A model generated the notes under the pieces. It did no database searches, was not told where the DNA came from, and saw only the letters and a program-made list of their open reading frames with translations. This document shows positions 9,249 to 16,592 of a stretch of 64,000 bases of DNA, piece after piece. Origin of the DNA: Actinomadura atramentaria DSM 43919 (GTDB taxonomy: Bacteria > Actinomycetota > Actinomycetes > Streptosporangiales > Streptosporangiaceae); contig NZ_KB907218.1 of assembly GCF_000381885.1 (NCBI RefSeq), positions 68,840 through 132,839 of the forward strand, written 5' to 3'. The translations under genes and the position numbers were made by a program. Numbering within the stretch: the first letter of the stretch is position 1; every line of letters starts with the position of its first letter.

Positions 9249-9935
9249 GTGACCGACCGCGACGTGGACGTTCTGAGCAGGGCCCCGTTGTTCGAGGCGC
9301 TGGACGAGCAGGGCGCCAAGGCGCTGCGCGCCAACGTGACCGAGGTCCGGCTCGCCCGCGGCCAGACGCTGTTCAACGAGGGCGAGACGGGCGACCGGCT
9401 CTACGTCGTCCTGGAGGGCAAGATCAAGCTGACCCGGACCGCCCCCGACGGCCGGGAGAACCTGCTGAGCGTCCTCGGCCCGAGCGAGATGTTCGGCGAG
9501 CTGTCGCTGTTCGATCCCCGGCCGCGCACCGCCAGCGCCATCGCCGTCACCGAGTGCCGCCTGGCCGGCCTCGGCCACGACGACCTGCGCCCCTGGCTGA
9601 CCGGCCACCCGGAGGTCGCGGTGCAGCTCCTGCGCGCGCTCGCGCAGCGGCTCCGCAAGACCAACGACGTCATGGCCGACCTGGTGTTCACCGACGTGCC
9701 CGGCCGCGTCGCCAAGGCCCTGCTGGACCTGGCCGAGCGCTTCGGGCAGCCGTCCGAGGCGGGCCTGCACGTCCACCACGACCTCACGCAGGAGGAGCTG
9801 GCGCAGCTCGTCGGCGCGTCCCGCGAGACGGTCAACAAGGCGCTGGCCGACTTCGCGCAGCGCAACTGGCTGCGGATCGAGGCGCGCGCCGTCGTCATCC
9901 TGGACATCGAGCGGCTGCGCAAGCGGTCGCGCTGA
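9249..9935 (+). CDS. crp: Crp/Fnr-family cAMP-type transcription regulator
   Basis: This is a global transcription regulator of the Crp/GlxR group, 228 residues. Residues 1-120 are a cyclic-nucleotide-binding fold: GDRLYVVLEGKIKL and the phosphate-binding cassette FGELSLFDPRPRTASA. The C-terminal winged HTH follows, with the helix LTQEELAQLVGASRETVNKAL. There are no Fnr-type N-terminal cysteines for an Fe-S cluster. I chose GTG 9249 because GGAGGAGGAG sits just upstream; the open frame continues for 49 codons that look non-coding. The neighbours match M. tuberculosis Rv3676 (crp) and Streptomyces SCO3571. A CRP-type palindrome lies in its own upstream region. Confidence 0.92.
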   Translation: MTDRDVDVLSRAPLFEALDEQGAKALRANVTEVRLARGQTLFNEGETGDRLYVVLEGKIKLTRTAPDGRENLLSVLGPSEMFGELSLFDPRPRTASAIAVTECRLAGLGHDDLRPWLTGHPEVAVQLLRALAQRLRKTNDVMADLVFTDVPGRVAKALLDLAERFGQPSEAGLHVHHDLTQEELAQLVGASRETVNKALADFAQRNWLRIEARAVVILDIERLRKRSR

Positions 9936-9941
9936 CCCGAC

Positions 9942-10721
9942 TCAGCCGCGTTCGGCCAGGTAGTCGAGCTGCGCCTGGACGGACCACTCCGCGACGGGCC
10001 ACAGCTTGCGGTCCACGTCGCGGTACACGATCTCGACGACCTCCCGTGCCGTCGTCGCCCCGGCGGCGACGGCCGCCTCCACCTGCGCGAGCCGCTCGCG
10101 GCGGTGCGCGATGTACTGGTCGAGGACGCCCGCCGGGTCGTCCAGCAGCGGCCCGTGGCCGGGGAGCAGCGTGCCGACGCCCTCGTCGGCGACGAGCGCG
10201 CGGAGCCGGTCGAGCGTCCGCAGGTAGTCGCCGAGGCCGCCGTCCAGCACCGGGGTGCCCTGCCCGAGGACGGTGTCGCCGGTCAGCACCGCGCCGTCGG
10301 CGGGCAGCCAGAACGCGACGGAGTCGTCGGTGTGGCCGGGGATCGCCAGGACGCGCAGCTCCAGGCCGCCGACCGCGACGACGTCCCCCTCGGCCAGCCC
10401 CTCGTCGCCGAGCCGGTGCGCCGGGTCGACCGCGCGCACGCCGACGCCCGCCATCGCGGCGAACTCCCCCGCGCCCTCGGAGTGGTCGGGGTGCCGGTGG
10501 GTGAGCAGGACGGCGCCGACGCGCTGCCCGCGCTCCCGCACGGCGTCCATGATCCGCCGCAGGTGGACGCGGTCCTTGGGGCCGGGGTCCACGACGACGA
10601 CCTCGTCCGCGCCGGGTTCCGCGACGAGCCAGGTGTTGGTGCCCGTCAGCGTCATCATGGAGGGGTTGGGGGCCAGCAGGCAGGTCGCCCGCGCCGTCCC
10701 CATCCCGTCGATCTCGCTCAT
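9942..10721 (-). CDS. MBL-fold metallo-hydrolase
   Basis: This is a metallo-beta-lactamase-fold hydrolase, 259 residues, probably cytoplasmic with two zinc ions. The zinc motif THRHPDH sits near residue 80, with GHTDDS, GDTVLG and LPGHGPL following in the usual order. The C-terminal winged-helix-like part (WSVQAQLDYLAERG) is typical of the LACTB2-like group, whose substrates are uncertain. Its place beside crp on the opposite strand corresponds to Rv3677c. I chose ATG 10721 (GGGGCGA upstream); an in-frame ATG at 10730 is the alternative. It converges on crp with a 6-bp gap. Confidence 0.88.
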   Translation of the reverse strand: MSEIDGMGTARATCLLAPNPSMMTLTGTNTWLVAEPGADEVVVVDPGPKDRVHLRRIMDAVRERGQRVGAVLLTHRHPDHSEGAGEFAAMAGVGVRAVDPAHRLGDEGLAEGDVVAVGGLELRVLAIPGHTDDSVAFWLPADGAVLTGDTVLGQGTPVLDGGLGDYLRTLDRLRALVADEGVGTLLPGHGPLLDDPAGVLDQYIAHRRERLAQVEAAVAAGATTAREVVEIVYRDVDRKLWPVAEWSVQAQLDYLAERG

Positions 10722-10849
10722 TCGCCCCATCCTGCCCGATTCCACGCCCGGCGCGCGGAGCGGGTTCCAGCCCAGCCGCTCCAGCCCGCGCAGCGCCGAC
10801 GTGCCCGCCAGCCGCAGCGCGAGCGCGTGCGCGAGCGGACGCCGCCGCG

Positions 10850-11695
10850 TCACGTCGCCGGGTACCGGTGGCCCGCGTCCTCCGGCAGGACGAGATAGGG
10901 CACGCCGTCCACGATCTCCGCCCGCGGCTCGTGGACGACGATCTCGCGCCGCGCGGCCAGCACGTCCGCCACCGTCGCGTACTCCGCCAGCTCCGCGAGC
11001 GTCGTCAGCGTCGGCGGCAGCATCAGCCACTCGCCCGCCGTCGCGCGCTCGGCGGCCTCGGCGGGACGCACCCAGGCGACCCGGTCCGCCTCCGTCGAGA
11101 CGTCCCGCGCGCGCTGGCCCTCGGGGATCGCGGCGACGAAGAACCGCGTGTCGTAGCGCTTGGGCTCGACGGCCGGGGTGATCCAGTGCGTCCAGGGGCG
11201 CAGGAGGTCCGAGCGCAGGACGAGCCCGCGCCGCGCCAGGAACTCCGCGAACGACTGGGACCGGTCCAGCAGGGCCCGCCGGTCGGCCTCCCACTCGTCG
11301 CCGCGCGTATCGTCCACGACCGACTTCGGCGACGGCCCCGCCAGCAGGACCAGCGTCTCCTCGAACGTCTCCCGGACCGCCGCGCACACCAGCTCGCGCG
11401 CCAGCGACGCGTCCGCGCGGAACGCCTCGCCCCACGCGGCGGGCGGCGGCCCGGCCCAGCCGAGGTCGGTCTCGCGGTCGCGCGCGTCCACCGAACCGCC
11501 GGGGAACACGTACGCGCCGGGCGCGAACGCCATCGACGAGACGCGCCGCAGCATGAACGCCTGCAGCCCGTGCCGCTCGTGGTCGCGCAGGACGACGACC
11601 GTCGCGGCGTGCCGGGGCGGCGCGGGCGGCACCCGGCCGGACAGGATGTCCTCGACCTGGCCGCGCATCTCCGCCGGTAGTCTCAGCCCGTTCAC
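10850..11695 (-). CDS. NUDIX hydrolase
   Basis: This is a NUDIX pyrophosphohydrolase, 281 residues. The NUDIX box core reads AAVRETFEET near residue 100, with an upstream FPGGSVDARD region typical of the NUDT7/NUDT19-like group that acts on CoA esters. That specificity is inference. I chose GTG 11695, which follows GGGGAAGGCGGGCGAGG; ATG 11740 is in frame but has no ribosome binding site. It lies in a minus-strand run with the MBL hydrolase and the RidA gene. Confidence 0.85.
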   Translation of the reverse strand: MNGLRLPAEMRGQVEDILSGRVPPAPPRHAATVVVLRDHERHGLQAFMLRRVSSMAFAPGAYVFPGGSVDARDRETDLGWAGPPPAAWGEAFRADASLARELVCAAVRETFEETLVLLAGPSPKSVVDDTRGDEWEADRRALLDRSQSFAEFLARRGLVLRSDLLRPWTHWITPAVEPKRYDTRFFVAAIPEGQRARDVSTEADRVAWVRPAEAAERATAGEWLMLPPTLTTLAELAEYATVADVLAARREIVVHEPRAEIVDGVPYLVLPEDAGHRYPAT

Positions 11696-11756
11696 GCCTC
11701 GCCCGCCTTCCCCGTCCCGTCTAGCGGACAATTCGGGCATACCGAATGGCGTTCCG

Positions 11757-12224
11757 TCAAGACCCGGCGACGAGCTCCGCGACGACCTCCACCTCGACCG
11801 GCGCGTCCTTCGGCAGCACCGCGACGCCCACCGCGCTCCGCGCGTGGACGCCCCGCTCCCCGAAGACCTCGCCGAACAGCTCGCTCGCGCCGTTGACGAC
11901 CTGCGGCTGCCCGTCGAACCCCGGTGCGCTCGCCACGAAGCCGACGACCTTCACGATCCGCAGCCGCGACAGCTCCCCGGCCTCGGCCCGCAGCGCCGCC
12001 AGCGCGTTCAGCGCGCACACCCGCGCCTGCGCGTACGCCTCGTCCGGCGACACCTCCGCGCCGACCTTCCCGGTGACCGGCAGCTCGCCCTTCACCACCG
12101 GCAACTGGCCGGACGTGTAGACCAGCGACCCCGACCGCACCGCCGGGACGTACGCCGCGAGCGGCCGCGCCACCTCCGGGAGTTCCAGCCCCAGCTCCGC
12201 CAGCCGCTCCTCGGGCGTGCTCAC
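11757..12224 (-). CDS. RidA/YjgF family protein
   Basis: This is a RidA-superfamily protein, 155 residues, corresponding by position to Rv3678c. Family members deaminate reactive enamine/imine intermediates, but this longer subgroup is poorly characterised. SGQLPVVKGELPVTG and the C-terminal VEVEVVAEL fit the chorismate-mutase-like fold. Its GTG overlaps the stop of the upstream DUF4177 gene as GTGA, so the two are translationally coupled. Confidence 0.88.
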   Translation of the reverse strand: MSTPEERLAELGLELPEVARPLAAYVPAVRSGSLVYTSGQLPVVKGELPVTGKVGAEVSPDEAYAQARVCALNALAALRAEAGELSRLRIVKVVGFVASAPGFDGQPQVVNGASELFGEVFGERGVHARSAVGVAVLPKDAPVEVEVVAELVAGS

Positions 12225-12379
12225 TGCTCCAGCTCGCGCTTGAAGTAGGCGACCAGGTTCTCCGGGTTCGGGCCCGGCAGGACGGTCACCAGCTCCCAGC
12301 CGTCCTGACCCCAGTTGTCGAGGATCTGCTTCGTCGCGTGAACCAGCAGCGGCACGGTCGCGTACTCCCACTTCTTCAT
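12221..12379 (-). CDS. DUF4177 small protein
   Basis: This is a 52-residue DUF4177-type protein: MKKWEYATVPLL at the start, then NWGQDGWELVTVLPGPNPENLVAYFKR. The function of this small alpha/beta family is unknown. A homologous small gene (Rv3678A) occupies the same place in mycobacteria. Its stop overlaps the RidA start. Confidence 0.85.
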   Translation of the reverse strand: MKKWEYATVPLLVHATKQILDNWGQDGWELVTVLPGPNPENLVAYFKRELEQ

Positions 12380-12423
12380 ACGGGCCACCCTAGCGATCCG
12401 CGCCCGGCGCGCCCGCGCGGCGG

Positions 12424-13446
12424 TCAGGGGGACGGCGTGCTCCCGTCGTCCGGCTCCTCGCCCGCGTCGGAACCGGCGTCGGAGTCGGCGGAAGGCTCGT
12501 CCGGGCGGCGTTTCGGTTCGTCCAGGCCGATCACCGGCGGCACCTCCTCCGGCGACGCCAGCCCCGCCGTCTCCTCGGTGGACTTGGCCAGCTCCTGCTC
12601 GGCGCGCGCGAGGCGTTCGGCGAGCCCCGGCCGGTCCCCGCCGCCGCTCCGGGGCGCGGCCGCGTCCGGCGCGACGCGCTCGAAGAACCGCAGCACCTCC
12701 ACCGGCAGCGGCATCACCAGCGTGCTGTTCTTCTCCGCCGCGACGTCCACGACCGTCTGCAGCAGCCGGAGCTGCAGCGACGCCGGGTCCTGCGACATGA
12801 TCTCGGCCGCCGCCGCGAGCCGCTTGGACGCCTGGAACTCCCCGTCCGCCGCGATGATCCGCGCCCGCCGCTCCCGCTCCGCCTCGGCCTGCCGCGCCAT
12901 CGACCGCTTCATGCCCTCCGGCAGCGACACGTCCTTGATCTCGACGCGCTCGATCAGGACGCCCCACGGGTCGCGGGTGATCTCGTCCATGATCCGGCGC
13001 AGCCGCGCGTTGATCTTCTCCCGCTCGCCGAGCAGCTCCTGCATGTCCGTCTGCCCGATGACCGACCGCAGGGACGTCTGCCCGATCTGCGACACCGCGT
13101 TCCCGTAGTCCTGCACGTTCACGATGGCCTTGATGGCGTCGACCACCCGGAAGTACACGACGGCGTCGACCCGGACGCTGACGTTGTCCTGGGTGATGCC
13201 CTCCTGCCCGGGCACGTTCATCGTGACGGTCTGCTGGTTGACCTTCTGCATCCGCTCGACGATCGGGATGATCGCCGTCAGGCCGGGCGTCCGCACCGCG
13301 CCGGGCCGGAGCCCGTCCGCGCGCTGCACCTGCCCGAAGCGGAACACGATCCCGTGCTCGTACTGCTGCACCACGCGGATCGACGTGCCCGCCGCGAACA
13401 GCGCGACCACCGCCACGACGACGAGCACGACCAGTGCCACGCCCAT
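12424..13446 (-). CDS. Slipin / SPFH (band 7) membrane protein
   Basis: This is a 340-residue stomatin-like protein. Residues 1-21 form one N-terminal transmembrane segment, then an SPFH domain from about residue 25 to 190 (YEHGIVFRFGQVQ, VDAVVYFRVVDA, EKINARLRRIMDEI, WGVLIERVEIKDVSLP). The Ala/Arg/Glu-rich helix RQAEAERERRARII and an acidic Pro-rich tail follow. Slipins scaffold membrane microdomains and often partner with NfeD proteases; no nfeD is seen here. It is separated from the DUF4177 gene by 44 bp on the same strand. Confidence 0.9.
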   Translation of the reverse strand: MGVALVVLVVVAVVALFAAGTSIRVVQQYEHGIVFRFGQVQRADGLRPGAVRTPGLTAIIPIVERMQKVNQQTVTMNVPGQEGITQDNVSVRVDAVVYFRVVDAIKAIVNVQDYGNAVSQIGQTSLRSVIGQTDMQELLGEREKINARLRRIMDEITRDPWGVLIERVEIKDVSLPEGMKRSMARQAEAERERRARIIAADGEFQASKRLAAAAEIMSQDPASLQLRLLQTVVDVAAEKNSTLVMPLPVEVLRFFERVAPDAAAPRSGGGDRPGLAERLARAEQELAKSTEETAGLASPEEVPPVIGLDEPKRRPDEPSADSDAGSDAGEEPDDGSTPSP

Positions 13447-13598
13447 GTTCCCCGCCTTCCCGGTCGCCCCGGCGACGCCCGTCGCCGAGGTATCTACCCA
13501 TGTCGGCGGCCGGACGCCCCGAACCCGTGTCAGGAATCACTTGCTTGGTCGAGGACCACCCCGGAAGGTCCCGCCGATCGGGCGGTATCGTCGATCGG

Positions 13599-14594
13599 GT
13601 GAGCGCGAGAGACACCGACTGGGACGGCGTACGCCTCCATGTCGTCACGGGCAAGGGCGGCACCGGCAAGACCACCGTCGCCGCCGCGCTGGCCCTCGCC
13701 CTGGCCGCGGGCGGGAAGAAGGTGCTGCTCGTCGAGGTCGAGGGCCGCCAGGGCATCGCGCAGCTCTTCGACGCGCCGCCGCTGCCCTACGAGGAGCGCC
13801 GCGTCGCGGTCGCGCCCGGCGGCGGGGACGTGTACGCGCTCGCCATCGACACCGAAGAGGCCCTGCTCGAGTACCTGGAGATGTTCTACAGCCTCAAGCG
13901 GGCCGGGAAGGCGATGTCGCGGCTCGGCATCGTCGACTTCGTGACGACGATCGCGCCGGGCCTGCGCGACGTCATCCTCACCGGCAAGACCAGCGAGTCC
14001 GTCCGCCGCCGCACCAAGGCGGGAGCGTTCCTGTACGACGCGGTCGTGATGGACGCGCCGCCCACCGGTCGCATCACCAAGTTCCTCAACGTCAACGACG
14101 AGGTGTCGGGGCTGGCGAAGGTCGGCCCGATCCGCAACCACGCGGACACGGTGATGAAGGTCGTCCGCAGTCCCGAGACGGCCGTCCATTTCGTCACGCT
14201 GCTGGAGGAGATGCCCGTCCAGGAGACGATGGACGGCATCGCGGAGCTGACCGAGGTCGGGCTGCCCGTCGGCGGCGTTTTCGTCAACATGGAGCACCCG
14301 CCGGTGCTGCCGCCCGACGTCCTGGCCGACGCCGCCGCGGGCCGGCTGGACGCCGGGGAGATCGAGCGCGGCGTGAAGGCCGCCGGGATCGAGGACGACG
14401 CGGCGCGCGTCGCGGCCGTCCTGGCCGCCGAGGCCGCCGAGCACGCCCGCCGCACCGCGCTGCAGGCCCGCGAGAAGGAGCGGCTGGCGACGCTGGACCG
14501 GCCGCGCTACACGCTGCCCCTGCTCGGCGACGGCATGGACCTCGCCGGACTGTACGAGCTGGCCGCCGCCCTGCGCGACCAGGGCGCGGCGTGA
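13599..14594 (+). CDS. ArsA-family ATPase, first of pair
   Basis: This is an ArsA/GET3-like SIMIBI ATPase of 331 residues. Walker A is GKGGTGKTT near residue 20 and the switch region is DAPPTGR. It lacks the Cys metalloid site of true ArsA, and no ArsB is nearby. It corresponds to Rv3679 (BagA), whose pair with Rv3680 (BagB) is linked in mycobacteria to tolerance of glycerol-dependent reactive species. The GTG start has no strong ribosome binding site. The second ATPase begins 25 bp downstream, so an operon is likely. Confidence 0.9.
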   Translation: MSARDTDWDGVRLHVVTGKGGTGKTTVAAALALALAAGGKKVLLVEVEGRQGIAQLFDAPPLPYEERRVAVAPGGGDVYALAIDTEEALLEYLEMFYSLKRAGKAMSRLGIVDFVTTIAPGLRDVILTGKTSESVRRRTKAGAFLYDAVVMDAPPTGRITKFLNVNDEVSGLAKVGPIRNHADTVMKVVRSPETAVHFVTLLEEMPVQETMDGIAELTEVGLPVGGVFVNMEHPPVLPPDVLADAAAGRLDAGEIERGVKAAGIEDDAARVAAVLAAEAAEHARRTALQAREKERLATLDRPRYTLPLLGDGMDLAGLYELAAALRDQGAA

Positions 14595-14619
14595 CCCGCC
14601 CGCGAACGGGAGACTTCCG

Positions 14620-15759
14620 ATGAGCCCTGCCCCGACTCCCGCGCTGGACGTCGACGCCCTCCTCGACGACCCCCGCACCAAGATCATCGTGTGCTGCGGG
14701 TCCGGCGGCGTCGGCAAGACCACCACGGCCGCGGCGCTCGGCGTCCGCGCCGCCGAGCGGGGCCGCGACGTCGTCGTCCTCACCGTCGACCCGGCCCGCC
14801 GCCTCGCCCAGTCGATGGGCCTGTCGGAGCTGGACAACAGCCCGCGCCGCATCGACGTCGAGGGCGACGGCGAACTGCACGCGATGATGCTCGACATGAA
14901 GCGGACGTTCGACGAGATCGTCGAGGCGCACGCCGACCCGGACCGGGCCAAGCAGATCCTCGCCAACCCCTTCTACCAGTCGCTGTCGTCCAGCCTGTCC
15001 GGGACGCAGGAGTACATGGCGATGGAGAAGCTGGGCCAGCTCCACCGCTCCGGCGCGTGGGACCTCATCATCGTCGACACCCCGCCGTCGCGGAACGCGC
15101 TGGACTTCCTCGACGCCCCCGAGCGGATGGGCCGGTTCCTCGACGGCCGGTTCATGAAGATCCTCGCCGCGCCCGCCAAGACCGGCGGCCGGTTCGGCGT
15201 GAAGGTGATCAGCGCCGGGTTCGGCGTGTTCACCGGCGTCATCAACAAGGTGCTCGGGGTCCAGCTCCTGCGGGACGTCCAGACGTTCGTCGCCGCGTTC
15301 GACACCATGTTCGGCGGGTTCCGCGAGCGCGCCGAGAAGACGTTCAAGCTGCTCCAGACGCCCGGCACCGCGTTCCTGGTGGTCGCCGCGCCGGAGCCGG
15401 ACGCGCTGCGCGAGGCGTCGTACTTCGTGGAGCGGCTGGCCGAGGAGCGGATGCCGCTGGCCGGGGTGGTCGTGAACCGCGTCCACGAGGTCGCGGACGT
15501 GCTGTCGGCGGCGCGCGCGCAGGCCGCCGCCGAGACCCTGGAGGACCGCGCCGAGCACGCGGCGACGGCCGCGCTGCTGCGGCTGCACACGGGCCGGATG
15601 CAGCTCGCGGCGCGCGAGGAGCGGCTGCGCGAGCACTTCTCGTCGGCGCATCCGGCGGTGCCGGTGACGGCGGTCGCGGCGCAGGCCGAGGACGTCCACG
15701 ACCTCGACGGATTGCGCCGGGTCGGCGCCGACTTGGCGGGCCCGTCGCCCGCCGCGTGA
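14620..15759 (+). CDS. ArsA-family ATPase, second of pair
   Basis: This is the partner ArsA-like ATPase, 379 residues, corresponding to Rv3680 (BagB). Walker A is GSGGVGKTT near residue 28, followed by LTVDPARRLAQSMG and the switch motif DTPPSRNALDFL. The upstream partner and this protein probably form a heteromeric ATPase. The conserved placement next to a redox WhiB protein and PonA2 suggests envelope or redox stress work rather than arsenic efflux. Confidence 0.9.
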   Translation: MSPAPTPALDVDALLDDPRTKIIVCCGSGGVGKTTTAAALGVRAAERGRDVVVLTVDPARRLAQSMGLSELDNSPRRIDVEGDGELHAMMLDMKRTFDEIVEAHADPDRAKQILANPFYQSLSSSLSGTQEYMAMEKLGQLHRSGAWDLIIVDTPPSRNALDFLDAPERMGRFLDGRFMKILAAPAKTGGRFGVKVISAGFGVFTGVINKVLGVQLLRDVQTFVAAFDTMFGGFRERAEKTFKLLQTPGTAFLVVAAPEPDALREASYFVERLAEERMPLAGVVVNRVHEVADVLSAARAQAAAETLEDRAEHAATAALLRLHTGRMQLAAREERLREHFSSAHPAVPVTAVAAQAEDVHDLDGLRRVGADLAGPSPAA

Positions 15760-15930
15760 TCACCGCGCCAATTACCAGACGGTAACAAAGCCATTCGCGT
15801 TCGGCGCGGCAATGATCATGTGAACGGCGGGCGAACGCGGTAACACGCCCGTTACGGGAGCGGAAACTCATTCGGCCGCCGCCCGCCGTACCGGCGGCCG
15901 ACGGCCGAACGTCCGCGAACACGCAGATCA

Positions 15931-15952
15931 GGCCCCGGCGGACACCGGGGCC
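15931..15952. terminator. Hairpin terminator between the ATPase pair and wblA
   Basis: A perfect 8-bp stem GGCCCCGG/CCGGGGCC with a 6-nt loop lies between convergent genes. There is no T-tract, as is common in this kind of genome. It may stop transcription from both sides. Confidence 0.65.
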
Positions 15953-15970
15953 GGACGCGCGTGCGGCGGA

Positions 15971-16282
15971 TCAGCTCGCGACGAGCTGCTCGTGCTCCCT
16001 CGCCTCCGCGCGCTCGTAGGCGTCCTTGGCGGTCTCCAGCAGCTCGCGCCAGGACCGCACGTCCGGGCGGCGGCGCAGCAGCGCACGCCGTTCGCGCTCG
16101 GTCATCCCGCCCCAGACACCGAACTCGATCCGGTTGTCGAGCGCGTCGGCGAGGCACTCGGTCCGCACCGGGCAGCCGCGGCACACGAGCTTCGCCCGGT
16201 TCTGCGCCGCACCCTGCACGAACAGGGCGTCCGGGTCCGCGTTACGGCAGGCGGCGCGGACGGTCCAATCCGTGATCCACAT
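15971..16282 (-). CDS. wblA: WhiB-family Fe-S regulator (WblA/WhiB4 type)
   Basis: This is a 103-residue WhiB-like protein. The four cluster cysteines are in RAACRNADPD and CRGCPVRTEC, followed by the turn GVWGGMTERERR and a basic segment LLRRR that contacts DNA or sigma factor. The sequence DALDNRIEFGVWGG and the flanking ArsA-type ATPases and PBP identify the WblA (SCO3579)/WhiB4 (Rv3681c) lineage. Known family roles are a redox-sensitive nucleoid or regulatory protein and, in Streptomyces, a developmental regulator and repressor of antibiotic production. ATG 16282 follows GGGGAGTGGGG. Confidence 0.93.
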   Translation of the reverse strand: MWITDWTVRAACRNADPDALFVQGAAQNRAKLVCRGCPVRTECLADALDNRIEFGVWGGMTERERRALLRRRPDVRSWRELLETAKDAYERAEAREHEQLVAS

Positions 16283-16592
16283 CTCGGCCCCACTCCCCTA
16301 GGGTCTTTGCGTCGATTTACGCTCCGCGGGCCGGACGGGCGCGGACGTCAGGCCGCCCAAACGAAAGTCGTGGGGAAGAACTTACGGAAGCCGGGCGCGA
16401 TTCAACAGACCCCGCAGGACCCATTCTCGATATAGCCCACCGGGACCATGCCGCCCGAACGGACTAGTCACCCGCCGGACGGGCCGCCCGGAACCGTCGA
16501 TCTTCCGGATAAGACCTACACACACCGGCAAATCACCGCAGGACAGGCGACCCGGCCCGTATGCACTGGTCGGCGCGCGTACCCTTGGTCCC
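16283..16592. other. Divergent promoter region wblA / ponA2
   Basis: About 310 bp hold no supported gene. The wblA side has a clear ribosome binding site. On the ponA2 side a TACCCT -10-like element at 16580-16585 lies 7 nt before the GTG, suggesting a leaderless ponA2 transcript. No clear -35 was found. Confidence 0.5.

Noticed and set aside
13599..15759. Arsenite efflux ATPases
   Set aside because: No arsenic-binding Cys set, no ArsB/ArsR nearby, and the neighbours match the Rv3679-Rv3680 pair.
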